64,000 bases of DNA, from assembly GCA_021209875.1 (NCBI GenBank), contig JAGYVD010000002.1, positions 1,302,001 through 1,366,000 on the forward strand. Reading direction: 5' to 3'. Positions 11,423 to 23,574 of the stretch are shown here, one piece after another. Origin of the DNA: Rosellinia necatrix (taxonomy: Eukaryota; Ascomycota; Sordariomycetes; Xylariales; Xylariaceae). The position numbers were made by a program, and so were the translations under genes. The notes under the pieces were generated by a model. That model saw only the letters and a list, made by a program, of their open reading frames with translations. It searched no databases and was not told where the DNA came from. Positions within the stretch are counted from its first letter, which is position 1, and each line of letters begins with the position of its first letter.

Positions 11423-14323
11423 ATGGGCATTGGACGCCAGGGACCCATGACCGGAAACAGATTGCCCAACGGGGGGCTGACGGCACAGGATGAAGAAACC
11501 GGTATGCTGAAGAGAAGTGATGTGGAATTGGATGGCGAGCACGACGAGAGCCATGAGCTTTCGGATCGAAGACAACTGGGCACCCGTAATAGCGCCGAAG
11601 TCGAGGACGGAGAGGAGCACGAACGGCTACTCGACCCCAACTTTCCTGATGACGACGATATCGAGCTACGCCGGCTCGACTCAAGAGGAGCCGCCTCGTT
11701 TGACAGCGATGCTGCCGCAAAAGCTAATGAGGAAGACTCTCCGTACGAAGAAGTGCGGGCGGCTGTACGCAACTTTGACGAGGACCTACCGTGCAGCACC
11801 ATTCGAGCGTGGACCATCGGGCTGTCCCTAACGTTCATTGGCGCCGCTCTCAACACCTTGTTCTCCTTACGTGCCCCATCAATTGGCATTGGCCCTCTCA
11901 TCGCTCAGATTGTTGCCTGGGTTATGGGACGGCTGTGGGAAAGAGTCGTGCCAAATAAGCGGTTCACGCTCTTCGGAGTGACCTGCGACCTCAACCCCGG
12001 GCCGTTTAACATTAAGGAACATTCGATTATCGTGGTAATGGCTAGCGTGTCATTTTCTGTAGCCTATGCCACAGATATCATCTTAGCACAGCTCGTTTTT
12101 TACAAGCAGAACTTTGGTATTATCTTTCAATTACTGCTCGTTGTTTCCACCCAGTCTCTAGGATATGGAATTGCAGGAATTATGCGCAAGTTTCTTGGTA
12201 AGCTAACATTTAAGATAAAATAAGACCAAACGATCACTAACGTTCTATAGTATACCCAGCCTCAATGATTTGGCCGAGCACGTAAGTAGCATTTACCAAC
12301 AAAACCTTCTTGGGATGGTTTTATGGGAGATGTCGATGAACCGTGTCCTATCTATCTTGCCTACGTATTTAACACTAACGACAACTCCCTGCCTTAGACT
12401 GGTCGCCATCGCATTGATGAATGCGATGTACGAAACCCACCATGTCAAAGACCCCACGATTATCGGGGGAAGTATGTCACGATATAGGTGGTTTGGCCTG
12501 ATCACATTACTATCTTGTCTCTATTACTTCATACCCGGGTTCTTCGCACAGTTTCTTAGCGTCGCCGCCGTCGCCACATGGTTGGCACCACAAAACCCCG
12601 TCATCAACCAGGTATTTGGTGGCATCACGGGAATTTCGCTCATTCCTCTCACTTTGGATTGGACGCAAGTCGCTGGCTATATCGGCTCACCGTTAATCGT
12701 CCCATGGTCAGGATTCTTCATCATTCTATGCGACCCGTCACTAACATTACTAGGCACGCGATCGCAAATACACTAATTGGCGTTGTGGTATTTTTCCTTG
12801 TGCTCACATCATTCTTCCATTATTCAGGCGCCTGGTACTCCCAATTTCTGCCCATGGCAGATGCGTCAACATACGACAATACTGGCGCTATATACAACGT
12901 TTCACGAGTCTTGACCCCCGAATTCACTTTGGACGAGAGCGCCTATAAAGCCTACTCCCCGTTATTCATTAGGTCCGTCGTCTATGTAACAAATATTAGT
13001 GTGACGAAGCTGACGAGGCATATAGCACAACATTTGCTCTATCCTATGGCCTTTCTTTCGCGGCCATAACCGCTTTGGTCACACATACTTTTCTGTATTA
13101 CAGCGGCCCAATCTGGGCCCAGTTTCAGAACAGCACACACGAGAAACCCGACATTCATATGAAACTCATGCGGAAGTACAAGGAGGCCCCCTCATGGTGG
13201 TACACAAGCCTCTTCTTCATAGTACGTCCTTTATCCGGCGGACCTCTCCGGAGAAGCGCTAATTATCCGCAGATTCTAGCGCTAAGCCTAGTTGCCGTGC
13301 TCTACTATCCAACGAACCTAGAATGGTGGGCGTTTTTGCTCGCAGTAGCGATATCATTTATGTTCTCTCTTCCAATCGGTATCATAGAAGCGGTCACGAG
13401 CCAGGAGATCGGGTTGAATGTTTTGACGGAGTTCATATACGGCTACATCCAGCCTGGGAGGCCCTTGGCTCTGATGCTGTAAGCACTCAACTTCAATGGG
13501 GTGCGTATTTGCTAATTCTAACGCCCTACACCGCAGTTTCAAAACATACGGATACATCACAATGTAGGCTCTTGCCCTTGCTCACGTCGTCCTCCCCTCC
13601 CGCTCACTGACTTTTTCCAGGTCTCAAGCCCTTCGATTCGTCGGGGATCTCAAGTTCGGACACTACATGAAGATCCCTCCCCGGACCATGTTCATGGCCC
13701 AGGTCGTCGCGACGACCGTGTCGTGTTTCGTGCAAGTCATCGTCCTCAACTTCGCGCTAGCCAACATCGACGGCATCTGCGAGGTGACGCAGCCGCAGCG
13801 CTTCACGTGCCCGGGCGGGCGCATCTTCTTCTCGGCGTCGGTGATCTGGGGGCTGATCGGGCCGGCGCGCGTCTTCTCGCCGGGGCAGATCTACTCGGGC
13901 CTGCTGGCGTTCTTCGTCGTGGGCGCGGTCACGCCCGTGGCCATCTACCTGGCGGCGCGGCGGTACCCGCGCTCGCCGGCGCGGCACCTCATGGCGCCCC
14001 TCATCTTCGGCGGCGCCGGCTCCATCCCGCCCGCCACCCCGCTCAACTACCTGTCCTGGGGCGTCGTCGGCTACGTCTTCCAGCGCGTCGTCAAGACCCG
14101 CCAGCCGCGCTGGTGGGCCCGCCTCAACTACCTCACCTCCGCCGGCCTCGACCTCGGCCTCGCCCTCGGCACCATCGTCATCTTCCTCGCCTTCACCCTC
14201 CGCGACATCGAGCCCCCCCGCTGGTGGGGCAACACCGTCGTCACCTCCACCCTCGACTACCAGGGCAAGGCCGTCCAGGTCGTCCTCCCCGCCGGCGAGA
14301 CCTTCGGCCCTAAAGCCTGGTAG
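11423..14323 (+). CDS. Oligopeptide transporter, OPT family
   Basis: Proton-coupled importer of small peptides, by family membership, in the plasma membrane. Model join(11423..12197, 12251..12281, 12398..12706, 12754..12972, 13026..13221, 13273..13478, 13537..13563, 13621..14323), 821 aa. Seven introns of 47-116 nt with GT..AG ends keep frame throughout; exons 2 and 7 are only 31 and 27 nt. A hydrophilic acidic N-tail of about 120 residues precedes more than ten hydrophobic segments. The OPT signatures are NPGPFNIKEH after the second membrane segment and FGHYMKIPPR in the C-terminal half, plus LFKTYGYITMSQALRFV across two splice junctions. Exon 8 is far richer in G/C-ending codons than exons 1-6. 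The specific peptide substrate is unknown. Confidence 0.95.
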
Positions 14324-15485
14324 GTATGGCAAGGCAGAGTAGATAGGTAGGTAGGTGGTTAGGCAGGCAGGTGCTTGTTTGTTCACGGGTCTAGACAAAA
14401 GAAATATAGATTTTTTTAATTTTTTATTTTTTTTAAAAAAAAAAAAGTCTTCGTATTATTACTATCATTGTTATTATTACCTCGGGGACATGTGCGCTCT
14501 GTATAATATTATAGCCTTAGAAATTGAACCGTCGCTAATCTTTTACTTCCACTTTTGTCTTTTTTTTTTTTTTGGCCTTTGGAGGTAAATGTTGTCCGGT
14601 GTCGCTGAGTGGATTTCCGAACATATCACAGACCGAACGTCTAGATGAGCGCCTGATACCTAGTTTGTACGCAGAATGACACTCGGCTAAAGGTATTTCT
14701 TTGTACTGCTTTCGTGGACGAATGAATGACTGATTTGATTTTTTTACGCGCTCCGATAGATAATGACTGTCTACGACGAGGAATTAGCTGGATAGGTGAG
14801 ATATACCTTCTCGTGCTTTCAATGGCTGTTCAATCCGGAGTTAAGGCTAGGAACGGAGGATATATTAATGCTCCCAGTACAGCATGCTGTCGCTGTCAAA
14901 TTTCTTCCCGGATATTACGAACTAATTACCCAGCGACGTCGTGAAGCAGGCGTGACACAGACACCCTAGGTGGGTGATAAGAGAGTAAAGACGGTAACTT
15001 GTCACAAGCAAGAAAAGCAGATGCGATTCATATTATCTCCTGTTTTTCTCATAAAATACAGATAAGCAGACAACGGTGGTCCCCTCTCATACTTTTTTTT
15101 TCTTTTTTTTTAATACAAGCGCAACTAGCGGAAGCCCAGACAGAAGCTATCGATTCGCACTTATTTGAAATCCTCGCTTCTCCATAAACCACAGTCAACG
15201 GCGGTACTTGGGTATGGTATGTACGGTCGTGCACAATGCGATGTGGGGGGAAGGGAGTTCGTTATTTATGCACTGGGTAGTTTCCAAGCGAGGTTGGAAG
15301 ATGAATTGAAGGCAGTCGGTCTTGTAGAGCCCAGTATGAAATTCCCGCGCCGAGGACGATCACGACTCCTATTCGAGGAACTCCTAGAAAGTGGAGGCTA
15401 ATTTTGGTGTCAATCCTTGCATGCGAGAAGACATAACTGAAGTCGACTTAAGGAGAAAATAGGGATATCAGGTTGAAATGGCTTC
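14324..15485. other. Intergenic between convergent 3' ends
   Basis: 1.16 kb holding the OPT and AMPK1-CBM 3' ends. It has several long T and A runs (14411-14448, 14560-14574, 15091-15110). No gene is recognised. Confidence 0.5.
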
Positions 15486-17041
15486 TTACACCTCATTCTG
15501 GCTTCGACCACAGAGCCAACCGAAAAGACCGCCAATCCAATCGACGAAAACCGTGTGAAAGAAAGTACCAAGCCAATTTCCCTTTTGATGTTCGCGAATA
15601 GATTGAGGCCGTCTGCCATTGGTTGGCTTCTGCAGGCCGGCCCGTTCGTTGATCTCACTATCCTTGGAGGAAGATGATCGGCTACCTGTATCTGCTTCAG
15701 TCGGGCGCCGCACGCGGTTCCCATTAGCCCCATTGAGAGTAGCAGGGTGCTCTGTATCGTCTGTTATCTTTTTACGAGGAAAATCGTTGATAGGCTCGGA
15801 ACGTTTGGTGTTCATGGAAATGCCCTCGTCTGCGTTACTACTACACAATGATGCCGACGATAAACTGCGCCGTCTAACAGGGCTGATGTGCTGGCCTGCC
15901 GCATCAGAATGCTCTACGCGGTCACGCATCCAGTTTCCGTCGGGAATCTCCTCGCCTTCTATAATCGACTGCAACGAGTGTCCAGACGCTGCAATGCTTG
16001 AGGGTTGTCGGCTCATGTTATCCGTTTGCAGATAGTCGTAGTTCGTGCTGTCTTCACTGATTAGGACGCGTGATGGCGAAGAACTTGATGAAGACTTTGC
16101 TTTCATGATCGGTGAGAGCGAAAATGTATCTACCACCGTGGGATCGGCTTCGATGGTAGTTGATAGCCGGCGCATAGTAGCTATGATAGAGTCGTGGTCC
16201 GAGGGGAAATGCTCCAATTGGGGGTTGTCGTAGTCCGTGTCTAGTTGGCCAACGGGCTCTGAGGAAGAATCGAAATTGCCATACGGTGGATCCGACTCCT
16301 GGCAAGCGAGTGTGAGGTCGTCGGATGGAGGGGCAAAACATTCGTGACTGAACATTAGGGGCGGGCCGTCCTCGTCAATTCCAGGGTAATTGCCGTAGGG
16401 CTGAAAGGCTGTGCCGGCCGCTTCAGAAGTGGTGTTAGTAGCCTCCTCGATGGGTGTAAGGGGCAGGTGCCTCGACGTGTTATCCTCTACGAGTTTTCTA
16501 GGCAAATCGATATCTACACTATCCGTATCCATGGTCTGGCGTTTGGCGAAAGCCACGGGCCTTTCCGCGGCACCTGGAATTGTAGAGACGTGGCTGGCAG
16601 TTGTGTTTTGAGACGGAGGATCCCGAATATCTGGCGCAGGTGTCGTCCCTTGCGTGGCAAACATCGCCGGGGAGCGTAATAAACTGTTCAAATTGCCATT
16701 GTCATCCGTGACTGTAGGAGAGATCACGCAGGCGTCAGCATGCCAAAATACGCTGGGGGAAGAAGACTATTCCAACTAAACTACGAGCGTCTCTCACCTG
16801 TGTCGGCATCGGGGTCCAAGGCCCACCAATCGCCAGATGCATGCCGGAACTTGTACTGAATCATAGAATTCTCCGCTACCATGACCTGTTTAGTGAAGAT
16901 AAAATCTCCATGTCGGTCCACGGTGGCATCCATCTCGATGGGCTGCCACGGCGGATTCGAGAAGGACCCGGCGACAAAAAGAGGAGGCTGAACACCTTTC
17001 CGATGGAAGGTGAAGGTAAGGGAAACCTTGCTGGCAGACAT
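15486..17041 (-). CDS. AMPK1-CBM (CBM48-like) domain protein
   Basis: Model complement(join(15486..16711, 16798..17041)), 489 aa; the 86-nt intron (gtgaga..ctacag) splits one Val codon. Residues 1 to about 95 form an AMPK-beta-type glycogen-binding fold: VSLTFTFHRKG, VFVAGSF-like LFVAGSFSNPPW, GDFIFTKQVMV, MIQYKFRHASGDWWALDPD. The conserved Trp and Lys positions expected to contact glucan are present. The rest is a long Ser/Thr/Asp-rich region without a recognised domain, ending in a short hydrophobic, Trp-rich segment (WLGTFFHTVFVDWIGGLFGW) that may anchor the protein to a membrane or lipid surface. This layout suggests a carbohydrate-binding adaptor rather than an enzyme. The function is inferred. 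Confidence 0.8.
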
Positions 17042-17725
17042 ATTCTAGAAGGCCGGTAGCGCAGCTCAGCCTCTGAAGTGTTGGGTGGCGTGGTTTGGTT
17101 TCGCGGACGATGACGGAGAGCCACGGCCAACAAAACTAAAAAGGGCAGGTTGGAGGCGTAGTAGGTACGAGAATAAGAGCATATAGACCTTGATGGTGCG
17201 GTGCACTGGCCCGCAGCTCCGGAGGCTCTGCACGTTCTGATGGCCACGAGAGGCGACAAGAGAGGCGACAAGAGTCGACGACTAGCAAGGCGAGTGGTTG
17301 GTTATTGGCGCGCGGGGCGGGGAATTTCGCAAAGCAATAGAAATGATGTGGAAATTTTAGTTGTCAACAAGGCAGGCGACACCTAATCACAGGCTGGTGC
17401 CTGTCACCACACGCACACACGCACACACGTAGAAAGCTGAAGGGTACGCACGCCTGCTTCTCTGGGAGCTGGGTACTTGCCCGGCCGACAAGTAAGTAAG
17501 TAGGTGTCTCCGGGCAAGCATCATCCTGGACCAGACCAGGGAGGCAACTAGCAGCCAAGGAGGCGGGAACAGTTATGGACATCATCTCATTCACCAGTAC
17601 ATTGTTCAAGCGCCGCAGGTACCTTGGTAATTTGTATTGATACCGAGTACCTAAGGTATTATGTAGTAGGTAGGCAGTACCTACCTAGGTAGGTAGAGCA
17701 TCATCGAATAAGCCCGGATTCTTAT

Positions 17726-17770
17726 GTATGGTGCTTGTATGGTGCTTGTATGGTGCTTGTATGGTGCTTG
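17726..17770 (+). repeat. 11-nt tandem repeat (GTATGGTGCTT)
   Basis: Four head-to-tail copies are seen directly in intergenic DNA. Confidence 0.9.
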
Positions 17771-18334
17771 CTTATCTGCCCTCGGGAGTTAATGACAAGT
17801 ACTCTACACCATGGGGGCACAAGGACGGAACATAAGAATGCGACATAAGATTGGGACATAAGAATACAAACAATGAAATCGGAGGATGGAAAAGCCCATG
17901 CCGAAGGTCCATTACCATACCATGGGAAACTAAACGAAACGGCTCCCTCCGGTTCATTGAGACATGACTTATAATGATGTCAGCGCAGCCCGCTGGCCCT
18001 GACCAGACCACCGGGGCAAGACAATCAATCCATCGAGAGAGCCCGCCATTGGCCGACCGCTAATTACGGCAAGTGTATGATGGGGCATGCTGTCTGGGCT
18101 AGGCGTCTGGGTTTGCTGCCTACATAAGTCGGCTGAGAGATCGATTAGCGCTGACAGGGTTCTTGCAAGTGGTAGATCGAATAGATGCCATTGATAACAA
18201 CAGCTTCCGTCACGAGGGCGGATGTGTCCAGGTAGATGTGTCCAGGTAGATGCATTCAGGTGGGTGTGTCCAGCCAGATGTGGATATCTCTGACTGACTG
18301 ACTGACTGACCACGACTAGCCTGTGTCTTACTCT

Positions 18335-18372
18335 TATATATATATATATATATGAGAGAGAGAAAGAGAGAC
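18335..18372 (+). repeat. (TA)n followed by (GA)n
   Basis: Compound dinucleotide microsatellite read directly. Confidence 0.9.
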
Positions 18373-18727
18373 ACGAAAGGTACGGTCACGTCACTGTACT
18401 ACGTATAATGAATACCCACCAAGGTATACATACTAGCATGGATACTGGCATGGAATACCTAGGTCGTGTAGTATGGGGTGCCGAGAAGAGACGTTGTGTC
18501 AGCATTTGGGTTAAAGTCGTGTAACCCGGATTCGATGAAGAAAGTGATCAAATGGCATTCCTGAGCATTTTGTACCCACCCCCAGACCACAACTCACGCC
18601 ACATAGTCTCCAAATAGACTAAACTACTTATAGATTAGCCATGAAGCAGCTATGAAGCAGCCACGACGCAGCCACGAAGCAGCCACGGTGGAAAGAAAAT
18701 CTGAAAGAGCCGCAACATGAGACGGGC

Positions 18728-18895
18728 ACCCACCTAGGTAGGTACCTAGGTAGGGACTTCGTGCCTACTGTCCTGCCCGAAGGCAGGTACACTACCTATC
18801 TAGATTAAGTACTTAATCTACTTAAGTACATTAAGTCAGTACCTACCTACTTATCTACTATTAGGTAGGTACCTAAGGCACATAGGTAGGTAGAG
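18728..18895. repeat. Dense AGGTACCT/CCTAGGTA palindromic tract
   Basis: Overlapping CCTAGGTAGGTACC-type words and their reverse complements fill this stretch about 220 nt upstream of IWR1. The same words recur at many intergenic sites in the window. Confidence 0.75.
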
Positions 18896-19109
18896 GTAGA
18901 TAAGGAAGGATAAGGTCCCGGTCGCTCGCTATATTTTGGACGGGGTTACCCTGTCATCATCACATGTCGCATTGCCGGCCGGAAACAGCCAACAATCAAA
19001 TACCTTCCTACTACCTACTACCTACTACCTACACATCTTCTCGTCCCCGGCCGGCTCTCTCACATCCACATCTGTCACATCCACATCTCCGTATCGCCAG
19101 CTCATCGTT

Positions 19110-20577
19110 ATGTCCGTTCCGCCGCAGCTCATCCGCGTGAAGCGCAAGGCGACCGAGGAAGCCCCGGTCTCCTACCTCCGTAAGCCGCCCTTGCGCCGCT
19201 TGGATGAACTTGCTGTCGACGCCAGCTAACGAGACCCTTCCATCATCCAGGTGTCCAGGAAACCAAGCGGCACCGGAGCGACGTCTTTGTCTATCAGCGC
19301 CAGAATGAGGACGCCACCTTTGCCGAAACCAGTCCGAATCAGATCCGCACTCAGAAGCCCACAATCCACACTTCCGCCGACGGTCGTCCGGCCACCGCAC
19401 GCCAGGGCCCTACGAAGCAGAGCGCCCATCTCAGCGATGATACGCCTGCCGACGGTGGCAATGGCGATGGTGATGGCGACGGCAATGCCGACGGCGACGG
19501 CGACGGCAATGCCTCTGAAACTGCCCCGTCCCATGCGTCAAAGTCAGAACCCCGTCGGTTTCACATGTCGCGCAAGGATATGTTGCTAGCCGCTTCCACC
19601 CACCCAGACCGGCCTCATGGAGGTGCATCCAAAAAAAGGCCGGCCACCGCCACGTTCGTCGAGCGGAAGATCAAACGCATTTCCCCGAGCCTACTCGGGA
19701 AGCTTCACGCCGCCAACGGCGCACACCCACCCACGGCCGAGGCCATGGTAATCGATGAGCCCGAGGTCAGGAAATTCAAGAAGCCCGGCGTGGCGAAACT
19801 GTCCGCAGCGAGGGAAAGCAAACCAAAGGAGAAACCGGAACTACCAAACTCTATGACAGATCGTTGGAATGTCAACATGCAGCAGCTAACCGCTGATATG
19901 GAGGCGTATACCATGCAACAGATTGGCCTAAATCTCCAGAAAGCTGAAGAAGAGAAGCGCAAGCAGGAGAGATTGAGAAATAGCACTCCGTCTAAGCTGA
20001 AGTTCAAACCCAAGCCTCCCGCGAAACGGTATGCGGAACGGCATCCGGAAGAAGCGCAGCAACCCGAAGATAAAGAGATGATAGATGCCGATGTCGAAAA
20101 CAGTGATAGCGACGACGACTACATCATCGAGACTTACGTACGGGTTCTCGCTAGTAGTATCGGAGACCATGTGCCACCACAGAGCGTAGGGCTCTTGGTA
20201 TTTGACGAGGAACCCGATGTAGAATTTTTCTTTGGGGAAGATGACGAGAGCGAAGATGAATGGGCCGAAGACGAGGAAGACGAAAATGGTATGACCTACC
20301 CCATCGACATCGCCCAAGCCATAGCATAGCATACTAACCGCTTCTAGCCGAAAACTACTATACAGCAGACTACCCTGACGAGGAGGTGGCTACTGACGAT
20401 GAGTTTGACCAAAATCCCTACGCATTCCGAACCGGCAATGCCTCGGATTTAGAAGAATACGACTTGGGGGGTGACAGCGATGACGACGATGGTGATAATG
20501 ATTTCGATGGCGAGAACACCATCGGCCAATTTAGGGCCTACATCGGTCGGAATGGGCTCAGGAGTAATCATTTGTGA
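19110..20577 (+). CDS. IWR1: Iwr1, RNA polymerase II nuclear import factor
   Basis: Iwr1 binds assembled RNA polymerase II in the cytoplasm and carries a nuclear localisation signal for its import. Model join(19110..19179, 19251..20288, 20348..20577), 445 aa. The N-terminus MSVPPQLIRVKRK..APVSYLR followed by KRHR is the typical Iwr1 opening. The conserved Iwr1 domain spans exons 2-3: YVRVL, VGLLVFDEEPDVEFFFGEDD, then an acidic run and AENYYTADYPDEE, FDQNPYAFR across the second intron (59 nt, branch ctaac). A (Gly-Asp/Ala)n tract around residues 85-110 comes from a GGCGAC-type repeat. The remainder is charged and presumably disordered. Confidence 0.9.
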
Positions 20578-20950
20578 CGAGGATAGCTTGACGATCGAAG
20601 CACGCTTCGCTAGAGGAAGCGCCGACGCACTTGATAAGCCGGGTAAATACAGATAGCATCGTTGAGTCCAACCAGATACAGTTAATGGCCCGTTGATCTC
20701 TCAGACCAAAAATACACAGGTCAAAATCAGAAGCACTGGCGGAAGGATTGATGGAACGCTACGGGTGGCGACAGGGCGGCTGTTGTCTCGGCTTGCTTGG
20801 GGCATAATTCTTCAGTGGTCGTGGGCCGAAGAACGCAGGTTCGGCCCAGAAGCATCGAGATCCCGGCACATACCGAGATGGAATGCATTATCGGCTGTTG
20901 GTTACGCAACGAGTGTTGGACTGCAGCTTCAAAACTGCGCAACCAACAAT

Positions 20951-20987
<37 letters not shown>
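20951..20987 (+). repeat. (CA)n microsatellite
   Basis: About 18 CA dinucleotides read directly. Confidence 0.9.
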
Positions 20988-20989
<2 letters not shown>

Positions 20990-22087
20990 GATGTCTTCAT
21001 ACCCGCATCGCCTTGGAGATTTGCTGGCGCAGCCTGATCCTTCCTACCCCTATTCTTCATTGGCTATGCAACGTGAAAGCAACCTAAATCTGCACACCTT
21101 CACAACTCATCCAAAAATAACAACCCATTCATGATATGAGATAGAAGAAGGATTAACGTCGCGCAAAGCCAAAGCAAGCCCCGGCCTGTTGTACCAAGCC
21201 GCTTATCTTGCTCGTCCATTGGACTAGGTCACGTACGTCGCCGCCACACCGTGTCTGAATATGAACCGTACAGCGACCTAGGCTGCACAAGTAGGCTGCA
21301 CAAGTAAGCCGCACACCCATGCATTGATGCATCTGTGACGGGTGAGAAAATGTCCCGTAACAGGCATTTTGGGCTCTTTCCAGCCCTATCCAATCTTTCG
21401 GATGCCGAGCCAAACCCGGCTGCCACCTTCAACCCGCGGCCGCCATCACATATCGTCCTCCCACTTTCACAAGGGTGTACTGGTAACCATGAACGGTTCT
21501 TAACAGGATGGCGTGCCGATAACGAGGCACACTACATTGTGCTTCTTGTCGGGGGGCTTCGGCGAACTCCCTCAACATGTCTGCAGAAAGGGGGAAATGA
21601 GGCGAAATGAAAACGGTTGTCATACTAATGAACGTAGGTAGACGAAAGATGCAGTTAGGGATGACATCGGACCCTCGTTTCACGTTAATAATAAAAGATG
21701 GCGGCGAGGCGGAAAAAGTGACACGTATGATTCAGGCCTGCTCTACCTCGGTCAGAAGACAATTCTCATACTCATAGATAATATTTGTTTATTTCCCCTG
21801 TTTTCATTTTGGCTTTTATTTGCCTTTCGGTGAGGCCGCACGGAATCGTAGGAGATGACCGCAACAACGGACCACAGCATGGTCGACGCAAAGCGAACAA
21901 CCAACCACTACCGGTTCGCGAGTCGCTCCCTTCGTTTCATTGCTACCATATGCCACCTTGCCCCTTTTAAATGGCTCAACCATTCATGACCGTAGGTAGG
22001 GTAGGAATATGTTCCTCACTTTCGCGCCCGATGGCCTCTTATTTTCGTCCCATGAGCGGGAAACCAATCAGCCCCATATCTCGTGGA

Positions 22088-22163
22088 CACACTCACACAG
22101 ACACCTACACACCTGCACACACACACACACACCTACACACCTACACACCTGCACACCTATATA
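22088..22163 (+). repeat. CA-rich tandem repeat (ACACCTAC units)
   Basis: Alternating ACACAC and ACACCTAC/ACACCTGC units are visible directly. Confidence 0.85.
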
Positions 22164-23574
22164 CATGTGTGCGTATATGTGCACGCGCACGCATCGTTAC
22201 ACAGTTGCCTCCTTAACGAAAATCGATGGGAACTATGGACTTCTATAAAGCAATTTGAAGAGGGAGGGGGAAGGGAGGAAGAGAAGGGATCAGGGTTGTC
22301 CTGTTACGTAGGGGCAGGGTAAAATCCGCCTACATGCCCTTGCATGTGTTACAACGGGATGTCATGTACTCCCCAACTGTTTTTTAATTAATCAAGTCAC
22401 GTTTTTAGTGCTTAATAGAAGCAAGGGTGTTGTGGTATAGCACAAATAAATCCCCATAACAATATGAAATAGTAAACTACACATTTTGGGGAGGGGGATA
22501 ATGCCAGATAAATAGGAAACGTGTAAGCATAGCAGGGATCGCTTAATGAGTCATGTGAAGTTCTCTTTCTTCCTTTTTTCGGTTCTGGCCTCGCTCTCTC
22601 GCTCACTCCTTTTCTTTCTCCCTTGATATTTCTGCAATTCCCCTCACCCTTGCCATTTTTCAGCTGTGACTTGGCCATGAAGTAACTCCAGTTTCCATTG
22701 CATGGTTCTGGGCCATACTACATTGATACCACCACTCCGAGTCCTGTGTTCCTCGGTTCGCATGGTGGTTGTGAATAGGGGGGTGGATGCAAGAAACAAA
22801 ACAATGAAATTAGGGGGCTCCGAGGAAACGGGGCTGAGCTGTTGTAATAAGGCAGACAGGAAAAAAAAAAAAAAAAAAAAGAGAAAAAAGTTTGATGACC
22901 CCTCTCCTTTCCTCTGGGCGGTAACCCCTCTTCCAATGAAATTCCTCCTATTAATGATGACCTTTCTCCAAATGATAGAACGTTTTTCTACTCTCCCTTG
23001 CTAATAGTTTCCCATTTCCAAAATTGAGCACATAGGCCACGTTGGATTAGTCATGGTGAACATAAAGCCGTGAACAAGTCGTAATCATTGAAAAGATTTG
23101 TTGGTATAAAAAACAAAAAACAAAAAAAAGACGGAAACAAAAAGCGGTGAGAATCTAGACATGAGAGCATAGAGAAGCCAAAGTAAACACCACAAAACTC
23201 CTAACCGAAAATGAACCAAAAGATATAGTGTTACATGTTTCTCGTGTTCCGTCACTGCCAAATCGTAGTTTCATGCTTCATTTCCATATTCTTCCTTCAT
23301 GTTTTTCGTAATAAACCTTCCTCCTTCGGCGTCCTATTGAGAGGTTGGGGGGAGGGGAGGGGGGAAGTTTGAACCGGCGAGGGAGACAATATACGGCGGA
23401 CAGGACGGGGAGGGGACATATGATCTCGTGGTAACATTAAATAGCGAAAGGGTTATCGCCACTGGGGATAAACAACTGGTCGCGTTGGTTTTTTTCGTAT
23501 TTCTTTTTTCTTTTCTTTTTTTTTGCTGGCATAGATCTCGCCATCAAGCTATCGCCTTTGTATCCGGCGTCCGC

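Larger units (their letters stand above)
17042..19109. other. Intergenic, repeat-rich divergent upstream region
   Basis: 2.07 kb between the AMPK1-CBM gene (-) and IWR1 (+). It contains an 11-nt tandem repeat near 17726-17770, (TA)n(GA)n at 18335-18372, a GAAGCAGCYAC tandem at about 18640-18688, and dense TACCTAGG/AGGTACCT words at 17650-17696 and 18728-18895. No coding sequence is supported. Confidence 0.6.
20578..23574. other. Long intergenic region with CA repeats
   Basis: 3.0 kb between the convergent 3' ends of IWR1 and the 25-kb DNA-binding-type gene. Visible content is (CA)n at 20951-20987, CA-rich tandem units at 22088-22160, a poly-A tract at 22861-22880 and purine-rich tracts. I looked for exons on both strands and cannot support a gene; long 3' UTRs or a noncoding RNA are possible. 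Confidence 0.5.

Noticed and set aside
13723..14398. Two long ORFs overlapping OPT exon 8 in other frames
   Set aside because: Low-complexity Arg/Pro/His or Gly/Asp/Glu readings caused by strong C-ending codon bias of the real exon.
15165..15401. Plus-strand ORF ending in a plausible-looking RSRLLFEELLESGG tail
   Set aside because: No upstream exon or start could be found and it overlaps the likely 3' UTR of the AMPK1-CBM gene.
20951..20987. CA repeat read as His/Thr or Val/Cys-rich ORFs
   Set aside because: Pure microsatellite translation with no gene context.
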